64,000 nt of DNA from Mycobacterium sp. Aquia_213 (GTDB lineage: Bacteria; Actinomycetota; Actinomycetes; Mycobacteriales; Mycobacteriaceae), in the NCBI RefSeq assembly GCF_026625985.1, contig NZ_CP113116.1:868001-932000 (forward strand). Direction: 5' to 3'. Below the pieces are notes generated by a model. That model saw only the letters and a list, made by a program, of their open reading frames with translations, had not been told where the DNA came from and did not search any database. Made by a program: the position numbers and the translations under genes. This document shows positions 18,764 to 27,621 of the stretch, piece after piece (the stretch's first letter is position 1; the number at the start of each line of letters is the position of its first letter).

Positions 18764-19213
18764 CTACCATCGCACGAGCGAGAACTGGTAACTGTTGGTG
18801 CCCCCTGGCCCGCCACCGCAGCCCGTGTTGAATGTCGAGTCGACCTGACCCGCCAGCGTCACCGCATCCCACGAATAAACGTCATGCGAGGGAAAGAACT
18901 GGACCACGCAGCGCACACCGAAGGGATCGTCCACGGCCATGGTGTAGCGGCCGTTCGACAGGTGAGCATCGGCCTTCCATGGGGCTGCTTGCCCGTTGGG
19001 TTGCGGAGTCGCGTAGACGTTCATGCAGCCGGGCACTTTAGGAGTGCACGGGTTAAGCGACCAAATCCAACTGTGGCCGGTATCCCGGTTTGTATCCACT
19101 CTGTAGTTGCCAAACAGCGTGTCCGCGTGGGCGGTCGGCATGACGGCCAGCGCCGCCGTGGCAAGCGCAAGGCTTACTGCGAAAGTCTTCACCCGAGCGT
19201 CTCCCATCTCTGC
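18764..19213 (-). CDS. small exported protein beside Mce-associated genes
   Basis: About 149 residues from the in-frame ATG near 19213 (MGDARVKTF...; a longer frame opens at 19228). The signal peptide is ALATAALAVMPTAHA with likely cleavage after AHA. The mature part has NYRVDTNRDTGHSWIW, several Cys (NPCTPKVPGC and FGVRC) and Trp-rich strands, ending in YQFSLVRW. Its layout (FRV/YRV start, Trp/Cys pairs) is like that of the exported protein at 33238, which also adjoins a Mas pair. No enzymatic motif is seen; a surface or periplasmic accessory role is inferred from context. Confidence 0.8.
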   Translation of the reverse strand, partial: AEMGDARVKTFAVSLALATAALAVMPTAHADTLFGNYRVDTNRDTGHSWIWSLNPCTPKVPGCMNVYATPQPNGQAAPWKADAHLSNGRYTMAVDDPFGVRCVVQFFPSHDVYSWDAVTLAGQVDSTFNTGCGGGPGGTNSYQFSLVRW

Positions 19214-19302
19214 ACACGCTCGCCTCAATATAAGGCGCGGTCGGGCTGAACAGGCCGACTCGGACTGATTGGATCAGTCAACGGCCGGTTCGTCTAGGCC
19301 TG

Positions 19303-20667
19303 CTAGTCGATAACCGCAACTTCTTTGCGCTCGGTGATCGGCAAAGCGAGCTGCTGCTCGTCGCAGATGCGTTGCAGCTTGTCCAGTGTTTCGTCGAGGC
19401 CGGCGCCGACCGCGGGGCCGGGGGTGAAGGTGGCGGGCAGCTTGCGCATGCCCTGGATGACGCCGATGCATTCATAGTGCACAGTGCCTTCGGGGTCGCA
19501 GTGGTAGTCCGGCATCCGGTCCAGAACCGCGGTCAGCATGGACTTGAACACCGTGCGCGCCACGTTCGATCCGACGCAGCGGTGCACGCCAATGCCAAAG
19601 CTGAAGTGCCGGTTGCCTTTACGGTCGAGAAGGACCTTGTCCGGGTCGGCGAACACCGACGGGTCGCGGTTTGCCATGGCCCACGAAATCCACAGCCGCT
19701 CACCTTCTTTGAACTGATTGCCGACGAGCTCGACATCGTCGGAGAACGTCCTGCCATCACCTGCCGCCGGGGTGAAGTAGCGCAGGAATTCCTCGGTCGC
19801 AGGATCGAGGAGGGTGTCGCGGTTCTTGGAGAGCAACTCGCGCTCCTCGGGGTTCTCGGAGAGCCATTCCAGCGAATGGGCGGTCAATGCCGTCGTAGTG
19901 TCGAAGCCGCCGCCGATGACCAGGCCGAGATTGCCGAGGATTTCGAGGTCCGGGGCGGGCTCGCCGTCGATCCGCAACTGCAGGAGTCCGTTGACGATGC
20001 CGGGCCGCGGATTCTCGCGAATCTCGATCATGTTGTTGACCATGTCCAGGCCCATCTCGCGGTGCATCGCGGTGACGCGCTCGATGTCGGGGGAGTGTTC
20101 CGGGGTGTAGACGGCGGCGTGGACGGGCTCGCTGTATAGGTTCCACTTCTTCAGTGGGATGCCCAGCATCGCCAGGGTCAGCACGGCGGGCACGATGTTG
20201 GCCAGGTCGTCGACGAAGTCGATGCTGCCGCTTTCGATCTTCTCGTCGAGGCAGGCGCGGGTCACGTCATGGATGAACGGCTCCCAGCGCCTGACCGCGG
20301 CCGGCGACAGATAGGGGTTCAGCACGTTGCGGTAGGTGCGATGCTCGGGCTCGTCCATTTCGAGGATGCCGCCGCGCACCATACTGACGCGTCTGGCCTT
20401 CGGGATGGAGATGCCTCCGTAGCCGCGACGCTCGTTGTTGATGTCGTGGTCATTGGAGACCGCGGGGCAGCGTGCGAGCTCGAAGACTTCGTTGCTGCCG
20501 GCCGCGACCCAGTGTCCGTCGTAGGTTTCGCTCCACGCCATCGGGCACTTGGCGTGCATCTCCTCGGTGATCTGCTTGAACTGCGAGCGGTACTCCGCGG
20601 CATTCCGATCGAAGTGATACTTGTTTTTCTTACGGTCGTCGTCGCTCACGACGTCGTCGACGCTCAA
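19303..20667 (-). CDS. cytochrome P450
   Basis: 454 residues from TTG 20667 (AAAGGGAG eight bases before). The I-helix reads VIGGGFDTTTAL, the K-helix E-x-x-R is in EEFLRYF and the heme loop is FSFGIGVHRCVGSN, so all key residues are present. It is a class I, ferredoxin-dependent enzyme, and the 66-residue ferredoxin is encoded directly upstream (14 bases apart), a textbook P450-ferredoxin pair. With an SDR above them, the unit would hydroxylate and then oxidise a lipid substrate. I cannot assign the CYP family. Confidence 0.93.
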   Translation of the reverse strand: MSVDDVVSDDDRKKNKYHFDRNAAEYRSQFKQITEEMHAKCPMAWSETYDGHWVAAGSNEVFELARCPAVSNDHDINNERRGYGGISIPKARRVSMVRGGILEMDEPEHRTYRNVLNPYLSPAAVRRWEPFIHDVTRACLDEKIESGSIDFVDDLANIVPAVLTLAMLGIPLKKWNLYSEPVHAAVYTPEHSPDIERVTAMHREMGLDMVNNMIEIRENPRPGIVNGLLQLRIDGEPAPDLEILGNLGLVIGGGFDTTTALTAHSLEWLSENPEERELLSKNRDTLLDPATEEFLRYFTPAAGDGRTFSDDVELVGNQFKEGERLWISWAMANRDPSVFADPDKVLLDRKGNRHFSFGIGVHRCVGSNVARTVFKSMLTAVLDRMPDYHCDPEGTVHYECIGVIQGMRKLPATFTPGPAVGAGLDETLDKLQRICDEQQLALPITERKEVAVID

Positions 20668-20681
20668 GGTGCTGTCTCCCT

Positions 20682-20882
20682 TTAGGTTTCGTCCGTGATC
20701 ATGATCGCCTGCTCCGGGCACGAGTGCGCGGCCTCGCGAACCTGGTCTTCCCGGTCGGCCGGCACCTCTTCGTTGACCGCCGACGAACTGCCGTCAATGT
20801 CGCTGAGCTCGAATGAATCCGGCGCAATCATCGCGCACAGGGTGTGGCCCTGGCAGCGTTCTGAATCAACCCAGACCTTCAC
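20682..20882 (-). CDS. [3Fe-4S] ferredoxin, P450 partner
   Basis: 66 residues with Cys10, Cys16 and Cys55 (RCQGHTLC, SCPEQAI), the same spacing as the ferredoxin at 5401 but without its C-terminal tail. It lies immediately before the P450 and is presumably its electron donor. The upstream TCTCCTCC complement (GGAGGAGAC) gives a strong ribosome binding site. Confidence 0.92.
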   Translation of the reverse strand: MKVWVDSERCQGHTLCAMIAPDSFELSDIDGSSSAVNEEVPADREDQVREAAHSCPEQAIMITDET

Positions 20883-20943
20883 GATGTCTCCTCCTGGGGG
20901 CTGCAGTGTGGCTCAGTTACGGTAGTCCCGACGACGACCTCGC

Positions 20944-21645
20944 TCAGGTGTTTCGGCCGCCGTTGACGCCCAATATCTGACCGGTGATGTAGCCGGCTTC
21001 CTCGGATATTAGGAAGGCGCATGCGGCCGCGATGTCCTCCGGCTTGCCGATTCGGCGCACCGGGGTCCGGGCGATTGTCTCGTCGATGTCGCCGAGGTAG
21101 CCGCGTTGTTCGGCGCTGCGCAGCATCGGGGTGTCGATGAAACCGGGCGGCACCGCGTTGACTGTGATCCCACTCGGGCCGTACTCGAGGGCCAAAGACT
21201 TGGTGAGTCCGTTGACCGCCGACTTGGCCGCGACATAGTGAGCCATATAGGGAGCGCCGGAGTGGGTGCTCGACGACGAGATGTTGACGATCCGTCCCCA
21301 CCCTGCCTCGACCATGTCGGGCAGCACCGCCTGGGTCATGTGGAAGACCCCGTGGAGGTTGACGTCGATCACGCGTTGCCAGTCCTCGAACGAGAGGTTG
21401 CTGAACTTCTTGAACCCATCCAGGCCCGCAGCGTTCACGAGTACTGCCACCGGGCCCAATTGCGCGCGGATCGCCGAGACCGCCGCGTCCACCTGGGACC
21501 GATCCGTCACGTCGGCGGTGAAGGACAGATCGGCGTCCGACGGCCTCAGATCGATGGTCGCGACATCGAGCCCATCGGCGCGCAGCCTGTGGGCGACCGC
21601 CAGACCGATCCCGGATCCACCACCGGTGACCACTGCGGTCTTCAC
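20944..21645 (-). CDS. short-chain dehydrogenase/reductase (FabG-like)
   Basis: 233 residues, GTG start. It shows the full classical SDR set: VTGGGSGIGLAVAHRL (NAD(P) loop), NAAG in VLVNAAGLDG, catalytic Ser in NISSSSTHSG, YVAAKSAVNG (Y-x3-K) and PPGFIDTPML. It is a cytosolic hydroxyl/keto oxidoreductase. Upstream of the ferredoxin-P450 pair by 61 bases, it likely oxidises the alcohol made by that P450. A candidate operator (21706-21720) lies 61 bases upstream of its start. Confidence 0.92.
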   Translation of the reverse strand: MKTAVVTGGGSGIGLAVAHRLRADGLDVATIDLRPSDADLSFTADVTDRSQVDAAVSAIRAQLGPVAVLVNAAGLDGFKKFSNLSFEDWQRVIDVNLHGVFHMTQAVLPDMVEAGWGRIVNISSSSTHSGAPYMAHYVAAKSAVNGLTKSLALEYGPSGITVNAVPPGFIDTPMLRSAEQRGYLGDIDETIARTPVRRIGKPEDIAAACAFLISEEAGYITGQILGVNGGRNT

Positions 21646-21705
21646 GCCAAGGTCCCTAGGCCAAATGCGGGCGTCTCAGTCACAAAGAATCTCCTTCGCA
21701 ATTAT

Positions 21706-21720
21706 GAGAACCTTACTCTC
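21706..21720. promoter_or_regulatory. 15-bp imperfect palindrome, candidate operator
   Basis: GAGAAC-CTT-ACTCTC in the divergent spacer, on the SDR side. It shares the GAGAAn arms and three-base spacing of the site at 14928. Confidence 0.35.
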
Positions 21721-21883
21721 ACGCGGAAGTGACGTGCAACATAGCGGCGAAACGCCCTGCTGCCTGGGCTGAGGCCAGCCACACGCTATCGTGTTGCCCG
21801 ATAGGGGCGCTGGTCAGCCCCCTTGTCCCATTCCTATGACTTTCTTGAATTCTCGAGACTCGAATGTAAGATTCGCCGGGGAC

Positions 21884-21898
21884 GAGAATGAAATTTTC
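21884..21898. promoter_or_regulatory. 15-bp imperfect palindrome, candidate operator
   Basis: GAGAAT-GAA-ATTTTC, extendable to 19 bp (ACGAGAAT/ATTTTCGT) with one mismatch. It ends 26 bases before the start of the 57-codon reading frame that leads into the CoA transferase. Confidence 0.45.
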
Positions 21899-21924
21899 GT
21901 GACCGTCACCACAATAGGAGCTAA

Positions 21925-22098
21925 ATGTCAGCGCAGGTCACACTGTCGGAAGTCGCGCATACGAGCGGCTCAGGGGTGTCCCGCAGACTGCTCGACGGCC
22001 GGCAATCTGGCGTCGGTCGCGAGATGGGCGTTGCCGGGCTCGAAGAGTTCTTGGGGCGCAAGACCTTCGCCGTCCCGGTGATGGGAGGCAACAAATGA
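21925..22098 (+). pseudogene. 57-codon relic of aldehyde dehydrogenase C-terminus, coupled to CoA transferase
   Basis: An open frame from ATG 21925, with AGGAG four bases upstream, to TGA 22098, whose TGA overlaps the next ATG as ATGA. Residues about 25-50 read like the last 25-30 residues of an aldehyde dehydrogenase (RQSGVGREMGVAGLEEFLG, then KTFAVP). The first 24 residues are unlike the family and could derive from another source. Either this is the tail of a deleted gene that happens to keep a good start site, or it is now a leader peptide coupling translation into the CoA transferase. No catalytic part remains. Confidence 0.6.
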
Positions 22099-23300
22099 GG
22101 CCATTAGAGGGCATTCGCGTTCTGGAAGTAGCGATGTACGGGTTCGTCCCGTCAGCGGGTGCGGTGTTGGCCGAATGGGGCGCAGACGTAGTCAAAGTCG
22201 AGCATGCGGTGACAGGCGACCCCCAGCGTGGACTTCGGCAGACCGGCATGTTGCGCGTCGAAGGTGATCCGAATCCCAATATCGAGCACGCCAACCGCGG
22301 CAAGCGCAGCGTCGGACTCGACATGTCGGTTCCCGAGGGCAAGGAAGTGCTCTACGAGTTGGCCCGCCGCTCCGACGTGTTCTTGACCAGCTTCCTGCCC
22401 GGGGCCCGGCAAAAGTTCGGCATCGATGTCGACGACATCCGCGCGGTGAACCCGTCGATCATCTACGCGCGGGGCAGCGCGCTCGGGCCGCGCGGTGAAG
22501 AGGCGACCAAGGGCGGCTACGACATGACCGCCTTCTGGTGCCGGGCCGGTACAGCCGCCACCATCACCCCGATGGGGATGCCCGGAATGATCGCGCCGCC
22601 GGGACCTGCCTACGGCGACACCATCTCCGGGACCAACCTGGCGGGAGGCATTGCGGCGGCATTGCTCAAACGCGAGCGCACCGGGGAGCCGTCCGTCGTC
22701 GACGTGTCTTTGCTGGGCAGCGGGCTGTGGTCGATGGGCCACACGGTCGCATTGACCAAGCACCTGAACCAGCGGCTGGAGGCACCGCCGCCGGGTGTGC
22801 ACGGCGCACCGAACAACCCGTTGGTGGGGCTGTATACGACATCTGACGGCCGGTACATCTCCTTCGTGATGATGCAGCCGACGAAGTTCTGGGCCGATGT
22901 TTGCCGGCACGTCGAGATGCCGGAACTGGCGGACGACCCGCGTTTTGAGACTGTCGAAAAAATTGCTGAGAACACACCCGAAGCCGTGGAGATCTTGACC
23001 AAGGCCATCGCAACCCGCACGCTTGCCGAGTGGAGCGACCGCTTTGCCACGCTGGCCGGCCCCTGGGCGCCGGTCCAGGACACGTTGCAGGCGGCCGACG
23101 ATTCACAGATCAGAGCCAACGAATATCTTGTGCGCGCAGGCGAACTCGACCTGGTCGCCAACCCCGTTCAGTTCGACGTCACCGCGCCGCAAACCGGACC
23201 GGCACCGGGATTTGCGCAACAAACCGACGAGATCCTGCAGGAGTTGGGATTCGACTGGGACCGCATTATCGAACTCAAGACGGCAGGCGCCGTCACTTAA
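22095..23300 (+). CDS. CaiB/BaiF family (family III) CoA transferase
   Basis: 401 residues, full length for family III. It shows GIRVLEVAMYGFVPSAGAVL with the ADVVKVEH strand, NRGKRSVGLDM, and GGYDMTAFWCRAG near the active-site Asp, then GEPSVVDVSLLGSG. It moves CoA between carboxylic acids or acts as an acyl-CoA racemase. It would activate the acid formed by the P450/SDR/aldehyde dehydrogenase enzymes nearby, feeding the acyl-CoA dehydrogenases. ATGA overlap with the small upstream frame indicates translational coupling. Confidence 0.92.
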   Translation: MRPLEGIRVLEVAMYGFVPSAGAVLAEWGADVVKVEHAVTGDPQRGLRQTGMLRVEGDPNPNIEHANRGKRSVGLDMSVPEGKEVLYELARRSDVFLTSFLPGARQKFGIDVDDIRAVNPSIIYARGSALGPRGEEATKGGYDMTAFWCRAGTAATITPMGMPGMIAPPGPAYGDTISGTNLAGGIAAALLKRERTGEPSVVDVSLLGSGLWSMGHTVALTKHLNQRLEAPPPGVHGAPNNPLVGLYTTSDGRYISFVMMQPTKFWADVCRHVEMPELADDPRFETVEKIAENTPEAVEILTKAIATRTLAEWSDRFATLAGPWAPVQDTLQAADDSQIRANEYLVRAGELDLVANPVQFDVTAPQTGPAPGFAQQTDEILQELGFDWDRIIELKTAGAVT

Positions 23301-23643
23301 CGCCGTCACCTAGAAGCGGAGCAGCCCTCAATTGTCTAAGCCGAACATCCCGTCTGTTCAGACCCGCCCGCCCTATCCGGGGGCGGCGGTCAAAAGTCGT
23401 TCGATAACGGTTGCGCGATTTTTGCTCCGCCTGGACGTGGCATGAGTCACAATGACCCGACGCTTCTCACGCATCAGAACGGAGGACCGGCGTTGAGCAT
23501 GGTCGCCGCCGCTGCGCTGGAGGTCGATTCCGGAATGTGGCTGCTCGGTGAGCATTTCACCACCGACGTTGGGTCGAATCTACCGCAGCCGATGTGCAAG
23601 AACAAGACTGTCAGTCTCGTAACGGCGGGAAGGTCTGAGGCCG
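23301..23643. other. intergenic spacer upstream of the yrbE-mce operon
   Basis: About 340 bases with no convincing gene; a 70-codon frame at 23442 overlaps the yrbEA start and has no recognisable features. The GC-rich hairpin at 23368 is listed separately. The main mce promoter probably lies here, but I see no clear -10/-35 pair. Confidence 0.5.
23368..23386. terminator. possible hairpin after the CoA transferase
   Basis: CCGCCC pairs with GGGCGG across a seven-base loop, 68 bases after the CoA transferase stop. No T-run follows, so function as a terminator is uncertain. Confidence 0.25.
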
Positions 23644-24462
23644 ATGGCGGTTAAGGGCGGCGAGCACTGGTCAACGGGATTGCCTGCGCTGAAACTGAAA
23701 TGGGACTTCTCGGGGCCCATGCAGGCGGTCGGAGCCTTGTTCGCAATGTCGGCCGACGCGGTCAAGTTCGTGTTCGTGCGGCCGTTCCAGTGGCGGGAGT
23801 TCTTGGAGCAGTCCTGGTTTGTCGCGCGGGTGGCGCTGGCTCCCACCTTGCTGGTAGCGATCCCGTTTACCGTTCTGGTCAGCTTCACGCTCAACATCCT
23901 CTTGCGCGAACTGGGCGCGGCGGATCTATCCGGTGCGGGTGCCGCGTTCGGTGCGGTCACCCAGCTCGGCCCGTTGGTAACGGTTTTGATCGTGGCGGGC
24001 GCGGGTGCCACGGCAATGTGTGCGGACCTGGGGTCGCGCACAATTCGCGAAGAAATCGACGCGATGGAAGTGCTGGGCATCAACCCGGTGCAACGGTTGG
24101 TCACACCGCGCATGTTGGCTTCTGGGTTGGTCGCCTTTTTGCTCAACAGCCTGGTCGTCATCATCGGCGTCCTTGGCGGCTACGTCTTTTCGGTGTTTGT
24201 GCAAGACGTGAATCCCGGCGCGTTTGCCGCAGGAATCACCTTGCTCACCGGCGTGCCCGAGGTGGTCATTTCGTGCGTCAAAGCGGCCCTTTTCGGTCTC
24301 ATCGCCGGCTTGGTCGCCTGCTATCGGGGCCTGTCGATCACCGGTGGGGGCGCGAAGGCCGTCGGCAACGCGGTGAACGAAACCGTGGTTTACGCCTTCA
24401 TGTCCCTGTTCGTCGTCAACGTGGTCGTCACCGCGATCGGCATCAAGATGACTGTGAAGTAG
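23644..24462 (+). CDS. yrbEA: YrbEA, permease subunit of Mce lipid importer
   Basis: 272 residues, an MlaE/YrbE-family integral membrane protein with five or six hydrophobic segments. It has FQWREFLEQSWFVARV near the N-terminus, GAGATAMCADLGSRTIREEIDAMEVLGINP (the conserved EExDAMEVLGI coupling loop, shown in part) and AVGNAVNETVVYAF at the C-terminus. It pairs with YrbEB to form the inner-membrane channel under the Mce proteins. It is the first gene of the eight-gene operon; the ATPase (Mkl/MceG) is normally encoded elsewhere and is not seen here. Confidence 0.95.
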   Translation: MAVKGGEHWSTGLPALKLKWDFSGPMQAVGALFAMSADAVKFVFVRPFQWREFLEQSWFVARVALAPTLLVAIPFTVLVSFTLNILLRELGAADLSGAGAAFGAVTQLGPLVTVLIVAGAGATAMCADLGSRTIREEIDAMEVLGINPVQRLVTPRMLASGLVAFLLNSLVVIIGVLGGYVFSVFVQDVNPGAFAAGITLLTGVPEVVISCVKAALFGLIAGLVACYRGLSITGGGAKAVGNAVNETVVYAFMSLFVVNVVVTAIGIKMTVK

Positions 24463-24469
24463 GGCTGCA

Positions 24470-25315
24470 ATGGCGCTAAGGGCTGTATATCCGCGATTGA
24501 GCCGCCAATTCGAGAAGCCGGTTGCCTCGTTGGGCCGGATCGGCGATCACACCCTGTTTTACGGTAGAGCGCTCGCCGGGATGCCGTTCGCAGCCACCCA
24601 TCACCGGCGCGAAGTCATTCGACTGATTGCCGAGATCAGCATGGGCGCGGGCACTTTGGCGATGATCGGTGGAACCGTTGTGATCGTCGGCTTCCTGACG
24701 CTGGCGGCGGGCGGCACGCTGGCCATTCAGGGTTACACCTCGCTGGGCAACATCGGCATCGAGGCGCTCACCGGCTTTCTGGCCGCATTCATCAATGTGC
24801 GTATCGCGGCACCGGTGGTCGCCGGGATCGGTTTGGCGGCCACCTTCGGCGCCGGGGTGACTGCGCAGCTGGGTGCCATGCGGATCAACGAGGAAATCGA
24901 TGCGTTGGAGGCCATGGCCATTCGGCCGGTTGCCTATTTAGTGAGCACCAGAATCCTGGCGGGAATGCTGGCCATCACGCCGTTGTACAGCGTTGCGGTA
25001 ATCCTGTCGTTCGTGGCCAGTCAGTTCACCACCACGTTCTTGCTCGGACAGTCGCAGGGTTTGTACCAGCACTATTTCAATACCTTCCTGAACCCGATCG
25101 ACTTGTTGTGGTCGTTCCTGCAGGCCATCGTGATGGCGCTCACCATCCTGCTGATCCACACTTACTACGGTTATTTCGCGTCGGGTGGGCCGGCCGGTGT
25201 CGGCAACGCGACCGGTAACGCGGTGCGCACCTCGCTGATCGTCGTGGTGTCGGTAACACTGCTGATCTCGCTGGCTATTTACGGTTCCAACGGCAACTTC
25301 AACCTGTCCGGATAG
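24470..25315 (+). CDS. yrbEB: YrbEB, permease subunit of Mce lipid importer
   Basis: 281 residues, MlaE/YrbE family, with RINEEIDALEAMAIRP as the conserved cytoplasmic loop and VGNATGNAVRTSLIVVVSVT at the C-terminus. It begins seven bases after YrbEA and ends nine bases before MceA. It forms the heterodimeric permease with YrbEA. Confidence 0.95.
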   Translation: MALRAVYPRLSRQFEKPVASLGRIGDHTLFYGRALAGMPFAATHHRREVIRLIAEISMGAGTLAMIGGTVVIVGFLTLAAGGTLAIQGYTSLGNIGIEALTGFLAAFINVRIAAPVVAGIGLAATFGAGVTAQLGAMRINEEIDALEAMAIRPVAYLVSTRILAGMLAITPLYSVAVILSFVASQFTTTFLLGQSQGLYQHYFNTFLNPIDLLWSFLQAIVMALTILLIHTYYGYFASGGPAGVGNATGNAVRTSLIVVVSVTLLISLAIYGSNGNFNLSG

Positions 25316-25324
25316 GAGGTAGAC

Positions 25325-26602
25325 GTGACAAACAGATTCGGGCCTGGCCCCATCGACCGGTCTGAGGCCGCCAGTGACGCGTCTCCTGTCGCCGCGTCAC
25401 CTGGGCGCCATTTCGGCGCCCAGTCCTACGCGCGCCCACTGGCGGGCCTGGCCACCTTAATCGTCATCGTCGTCATCTTCGCGGTTGCGGTCGGTCTGTT
25501 TCGGGGCTCCTTCACCGAATCCGTGCCGCTGACCGTAATTTCGCAACGAGCCGGCCTGGTCATGAACCCGGACGCCAAGGTCAAGATGCGCGGCGTGCAA
25601 GTGGGCAAGGTCGCCTCGATCGATCCGCTGCCCAACGGCCAAGCGGCGATTCACTTGGCGATGGACCCCTCGCAGTTGCGCTTCATTCCCGGCAACGTGC
25701 TGGTCGACATCGCGTCATCGACGGTGTTCGGCGCGAAGTCGATCCAGCTGGTCGAACCCGCCCAGCCCTCGGCACAGCGGCTGCACGGTGGCCAGACGTT
25801 GCAGGGCCAGCACGTCATGGTCGAGATCAACACGGTGTTCCAGCAATTGGTGTCGGTTCTGGCCCAGATCGATCCGCCGAAGCTCAACGAGTCACTGGGT
25901 GCGCTGGCACAAGCGTTCAGTGGGCGCGGCCCAAAGCTCGGCCAATCCCTGGCCGACTTGGATTCATTTCTGGCCAAGCTGGAGCCAAGCCTTCCCGCGT
26001 TCAGGCATGACCTTGCGGTCTTACCGGTAGTGGCCAACGCCTACGCCGACGCGGCACCGGACCTGTTGAAGACCGCCTCCAACGCGACGCGGATTAGCAA
26101 GACGATCGTCGACGAGCAGCGCAACCTGGATGCATTGCTAATCAGCGCGATCGGCTTGGCCGACATCGGCAACGACGTCCTGTCGGCGAACCGCCAACCG
26201 CTGACGGACGTGATGCATCTGCTGGTGCCGACCACTGATCTGACCAGCGAATACCACGAGGCGCTCACCTGCAGTTTCGCCGGCCTCATACAGTTATCGC
26301 ACGGGGCGCCGTTGTCCGAACCGAGCATCAACATCTCGGCGAGTCTCACGTGGGGCGCCGAACGTTATCGCTATCCGACGAACCTGCCCAAGGTTGCGGC
26401 AACGGGCGGCCCGCACTGCGTGGGTCTACCGAAGCTGCCGTTCAATACGAGCCCGCCGCAATTGATTACCGATATCGGCGCTAACCCCGTGGGCTACGGA
26501 AACCCGCAGCTGCTTCTGAACTTCGACGGCCTCAAGCAGCTGTTGTATGGCCCGATCGAGGGCCCCCCACGCAACCCCGCTCAGATCGGACAACAGGGAT
26601 GA
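25325..26602 (+). CDS. mceA: MceA family protein
   Basis: 425 residues, GTG start with GGAGG seven bases upstream. It has one N-terminal membrane anchor (about 38-60) and an MlaD/MCE domain with LVMNPDAKVKMRGVQVGKV and FGAKSIQLVEP, followed by a long helical region and a C-terminal domain of unknown fold. Mce subunits assemble as a hexameric tube that carries lipids across the periplasm to YrbE. The stop overlaps MceB's start (ATGA). Confidence 0.95.
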   Translation: MTNRFGPGPIDRSEAASDASPVAASPGRHFGAQSYARPLAGLATLIVIVVIFAVAVGLFRGSFTESVPLTVISQRAGLVMNPDAKVKMRGVQVGKVASIDPLPNGQAAIHLAMDPSQLRFIPGNVLVDIASSTVFGAKSIQLVEPAQPSAQRLHGGQTLQGQHVMVEINTVFQQLVSVLAQIDPPKLNESLGALAQAFSGRGPKLGQSLADLDSFLAKLEPSLPAFRHDLAVLPVVANAYADAAPDLLKTASNATRISKTIVDEQRNLDALLISAIGLADIGNDVLSANRQPLTDVMHLLVPTTDLTSEYHEALTCSFAGLIQLSHGAPLSEPSINISASLTWGAERYRYPTNLPKVAATGGPHCVGLPKLPFNTSPPQLITDIGANPVGYGNPQLLLNFDGLKQLLYGPIEGPPRNPAQIGQQG

Positions 26603-27621
26603 GAACGCGCGCCACGCTGATCAAGTTCGCGGCCTTCGCGGTCGTGATGGCGATGCTGACCGCCTTCCTGTTCTTCATCTTTGGCCAGTACCGGACGGGT
26701 TCGACGACCGAGTATTCGGCAGTCTTCAGCGATGTGTCGCGGCTCAAGCCGGGGCAGTCGGTGCGGGTTGCCGGAATCCGGGTGGGCACGGTCGATAGCG
26801 TGTCGCTGCAACCGGACAAGAAAGTTGTGGTGAAGTTCGATGCCGACCGCAACGTCGTTCTCACCGAGGGCACCAGGGTCGCGGTCCGCTACCTCAACCT
26901 GGTGGGCGATCGTTACCTCGAACTCATCGACGGTCCGGGCTCGACCAACCATCTGCCGGCCGGCGGTCAGATTCCCGTCAACCGCACCGCGCCTGCGCTT
27001 GACCTCGATCTGCTGCTCGGCGGACTGAAACCCGTTACCCAGGGTCTAAATGCGCGCGATGTCAACGCGCTGACTTCAGGATTGTTGCAGGTGTTTCAGG
27101 GTCAAGGCGGGACTCTCGAGTCGCTGTTCGCCAAGACGACGTCGTTTTCAAATGCCTTGGCCGACAACGATCAAACCGTGCAGCAACTGATCGACAACCT
27201 CAACATCGTGCTCGGCACGGTGTCCAAGGACGGCGCCCAGTTCTCCGGCGCGATCGATCGCCTCGAGCAGCTTGTCAGTGGGCTATCTCAGGACCGAGAC
27301 ACGATTGGGCCCGCCATTGACGCCTTGGACAAGGGAACCGCCTCGCTGGCGGATCTGCTTGCCGCGGCGCGCCCGCCGCTGTCCGGCACTATAGCCCAGT
27401 TGAATCGGCTGGCGCCCATACTCGATGGCGATAAGGATCGACTCGATGCCGCAATCCAGAAGGCGCCCAGGAACTACCGCAAGCTGGTGCGACTCGGTGT
27501 GAACGGCGCCACCATCCCGTATTACCTCTGCCAGTTCGGGATCCGCGGCACGGATCTTCAGGGCAAGACCGTGCGCGCCAATATCTTCAGGTCAGATGCA
27601 GGAAGGTGCACCGAACCCTAA
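26599..27621 (+). CDS. mceB: MceB family protein
   Basis: 340 residues: anchor at about 10-28, MCE domain with KPGQSVRVAGIRVGTVDSV and LNLVGDRYLELI, then a helical region (residues 140-300) with regularly spaced hydrophobics and a short C-terminus containing CQFGIRG. The stop TAA shares one base with the MceC start (TAATG). It is a subunit of the Mce tube. Confidence 0.95.
   Translation: MRTRATLIKFAAFAVVMAMLTAFLFFIFGQYRTGSTTEYSAVFSDVSRLKPGQSVRVAGIRVGTVDSVSLQPDKKVVVKFDADRNVVLTEGTRVAVRYLNLVGDRYLELIDGPGSTNHLPAGGQIPVNRTAPALDLDLLLGGLKPVTQGLNARDVNALTSGLLQVFQGQGGTLESLFAKTTSFSNALADNDQTVQQLIDNLNIVLGTVSKDGAQFSGAIDRLEQLVSGLSQDRDTIGPAIDALDKGTASLADLLAAARPPLSGTIAQLNRLAPILDGDKDRLDAAIQKAPRNYRKLVRLGVNGATIPYYLCQFGIRGTDLQGKTVRANIFRSDAGRCTEP

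Noticed and set aside
23442..23654. 70-codon frame before yrbEA
   Set aside because: No motif, overlaps the yrbEA start and has no convincing ribosome binding site.
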